NCBI GenBank assembly: GCA_020027655.1
Contig: JAHKKJ010000257.1
Location: forward strand, 1 to 5,903
Length of the DNA stretch: 5,903 nucleotides
Source of the DNA: Deltaproteobacteria bacterium
Lineage (GTDB): Bacteria; Desulfobacterota; Binatia; UBA9968
Reading direction: 5' to 3'
Part shown: positions 4,998 to 5,903 of the stretch, piece by piece
Position numbering within the stretch: the stretch's first letter is position 1
Layout of the letters: every line of letters begins with the position of its first letter
Position numbers and translations under genes: made by a program
Notes under the pieces: generated by a model
Seen by the model: only the letters and a program-made list of their open reading frames with translations
The model's database searches: none
Told to the model about the DNA's origin: nothing

Positions 4998-5903
4998 ATG
5001 AAATGTATCGCTTTGTTGGTTTTTTTCCTTTTTCTACCAAGTCCCGGACTTTACGCCCAAGCGCCATTTTATCAGGGCAAGACGGTGACCTTAATCGTCG
5101 GTTCTGGCGCAGGCACCGCGTACGATATGTACGGGAGGCTGCTCGCCAACTACATCGGCAAGCATATTCCGGGAAATCCGAACGTGATGGTGCAAAACAT
5201 GCCAGCGGCCGGCGGCATGGTGGCGGCGAACTTCGTGTACGAGGTTGCCAAACCTGACGGCTTGACCATCGCATCGATCAATCCGGCACATTATTTCAAC
5301 CAGCTCCAAGGCAACAAGGAAGTGAAATTTGACTGGACCAAATTCACCTGGCTCGCCAGTTCCGACAAGTCCGAACACATGCTTTACATGCGATCCGACG
5401 CGCCGTACAAGACGATACAAGATGTTCGCAAAGCAGCCGAACCGCCCAAATGCGGTGCCACCGGTACCGGAACCAGCGGACACTATATTCCGCGCATGCT
5501 TGAAGAAGCCTTGGGCACAAAGTTTACCATCGTAACGGGCTATGCCGGCGGCAACGAAATCGATTTGGCTACCGAGCGAAACGAAGTCGTGTGCCGCTCG
5601 TTCACCACGGCGGCGTACTTCGCGCGCGAGCCTTACCATACGTGGCGCAAAAAAAACTTTGTCCGGATACTCGTCCAAACCGGGCATAAGCGGGACCCGC
5701 GGTTGCCGGAGACGCCCTTGCTCAGTGAGCTCATGGACGAAGTCAAAACCCCGTGCGAGGTGTGTGACGGCAAGCGTTTCAAGGATGAGGTACTGGGCTA
5801 TAAACTGAATGGTAAATCAATCAGCGATGTGCTGGTGATGAGTGTGGGGCAGGCGCTCGACTTCTTTACCATCCCGGAAATCGTGCGCAAGCTGCAAGCC
5901 ATG
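4998..5903 (+). CDS. TctC/Bug solute-binding protein fused in frame to UvrA-like sequence (partial, runs off the window)
   Basis: 302 codons are open to the window edge. Residues 1-20 form a signal peptide (MKCIALLVFFLFLPSPGLYA, likely cleaved before Gln21). Residues 24 to about 245 follow the Bug/TctC periplasmic binding family of tripartite tricarboxylate transporters: FYQGKTVTLIVG, YDMYGRLLANYIGKHIPGNP, VQNMPAAGG, KPDGLTIA, then GATGTGTSGHYIPRMLEE and DPRLPETPLLSEL. The usual C-terminal third of about 80 residues (the region with GRPF..PPGVP and a closing helix) is absent. Instead, from about Met246, the sequence is that of UvrA: TPCEVCDGKRF, YKLNGKSISDVL, and a stretch ending IVRKLQAM that precedes the ABC signature in UvrA. 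A UvrA segment behind an export signal makes no known sense. The ORF is therefore either a recombination product, likely non-functional, or an assembly chimera; a real novel fusion is the least likely reading. No transporter membrane genes are visible. Confidence 0.85.
   Translation, partial: MKCIALLVFFLFLPSPGLYAQAPFYQGKTVTLIVGSGAGTAYDMYGRLLANYIGKHIPGNPNVMVQNMPAAGGMVAANFVYEVAKPDGLTIASINPAHYFNQLQGNKEVKFDWTKFTWLASSDKSEHMLYMRSDAPYKTIQDVRKAAEPPKCGATGTGTSGHYIPRMLEEALGTKFTIVTGYAGGNEIDLATERNEVVCRSFTTAAYFAREPYHTWRKKNFVRILVQTGHKRDPRLPETPLLSELMDEVKTPCEVCDGKRFKDEVLGYKLNGKSISDVLVMSVGQALDFFTIPEIVRKLQAM
5733..5903 (+). other. UvrA-like segment, starting inside a zinc finger
   Basis: Residues 246-302 of the chimeric ORF match the C-terminal ATPase half of UvrA. 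Cys253 and Cys256 (CEVC) correspond to the second CxxC pair of the UvrA zinc finger; the first CxxC pair, normally about 20 residues earlier, is replaced by TctC sequence, so this finger cannot form. GKRF, GKSISDVL, ALDFF and VRKLQAM follow in the usual UvrA order. The ABC signature and Walker B would lie beyond the window. The precise UvrA class cannot be told from 57 residues. Confidence 0.8.

Noticed and set aside
5091..5687. Leftward 198-codon frame
   Set aside because: It is fully antisense to the TctC part of the last gene, which has a signal peptide, a ribosome binding site and a family match.

Overview
The window looks like a piece of an uncultured Gram-negative environmental bacterium, with moderate GC, long repeat-laden intergenic gaps and gene types common in Desulfobacterota/Binatota-like, Rokubacteria-like or Acidobacteria-like genomes. 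The signs are a Bug/TctC-type periplasmic binding protein, a TonB/AgmX-PglI-like protein with an SH3 domain, a class V aminotransferase and a stand-alone Met8/CysG-N siroheme enzyme. The taxonomic guess rests on family flavour only.

Left part (1-1310). A possible 3' end of a rightward gene runs to 105. It is followed by a roughly 220-bp imperfect palindrome (111-330) with 9-bp terminal inverted repeats. A leftward two-gene operon comes next: a Rieske-fold protein (1310-924), then precorrin-2 dehydrogenase/sirohydrochlorin ferrochelatase (958 or 901 to 347), overlapping or tightly spaced. The Rieske protein has Ser and Asp where both cluster-binding histidines should be.

Middle (1311-3180). 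A gap of about 640 bp holds a leftward intrinsic-terminator-like hairpin with no gene ahead of it, and a possible 33-residue lipoprotein ORF. A complete alanine/serine-glyoxylate aminotransferase family gene follows (1966-3075, rightward). A perfect 28-bp palindrome (3153-3180) separates it from the next gene and supplies that gene's stop codon.

Right part (3177-5903). A leftward membrane-anchored protein with an AgmX/PglI (TonB-C-like) domain and a C-terminal SH3 domain (4157-3177) has a good promoter and ribosome binding site. About 840 bp of non-coding sequence follow, containing a degenerate composite repeat (about 4528-4712) and a hairpin. The window ends inside a rightward ORF (4998 to beyond 5903). 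Its first ~245 residues are a TctC/Bug solute-binding protein, and the rest switches in frame to UvrA sequence, beginning halfway through a UvrA zinc finger.

The most striking observations are the TctC-UvrA chimera, which may be a true fusion, a recombination product or an assembly misjoin, and the Rieske-fold protein without histidine ligands next to a siroheme enzyme. The other genes look like independent housekeeping or metabolic units. I see no convincing multi-gene novel system, no CRISPR, no tRNA or rRNA, and no transposase.
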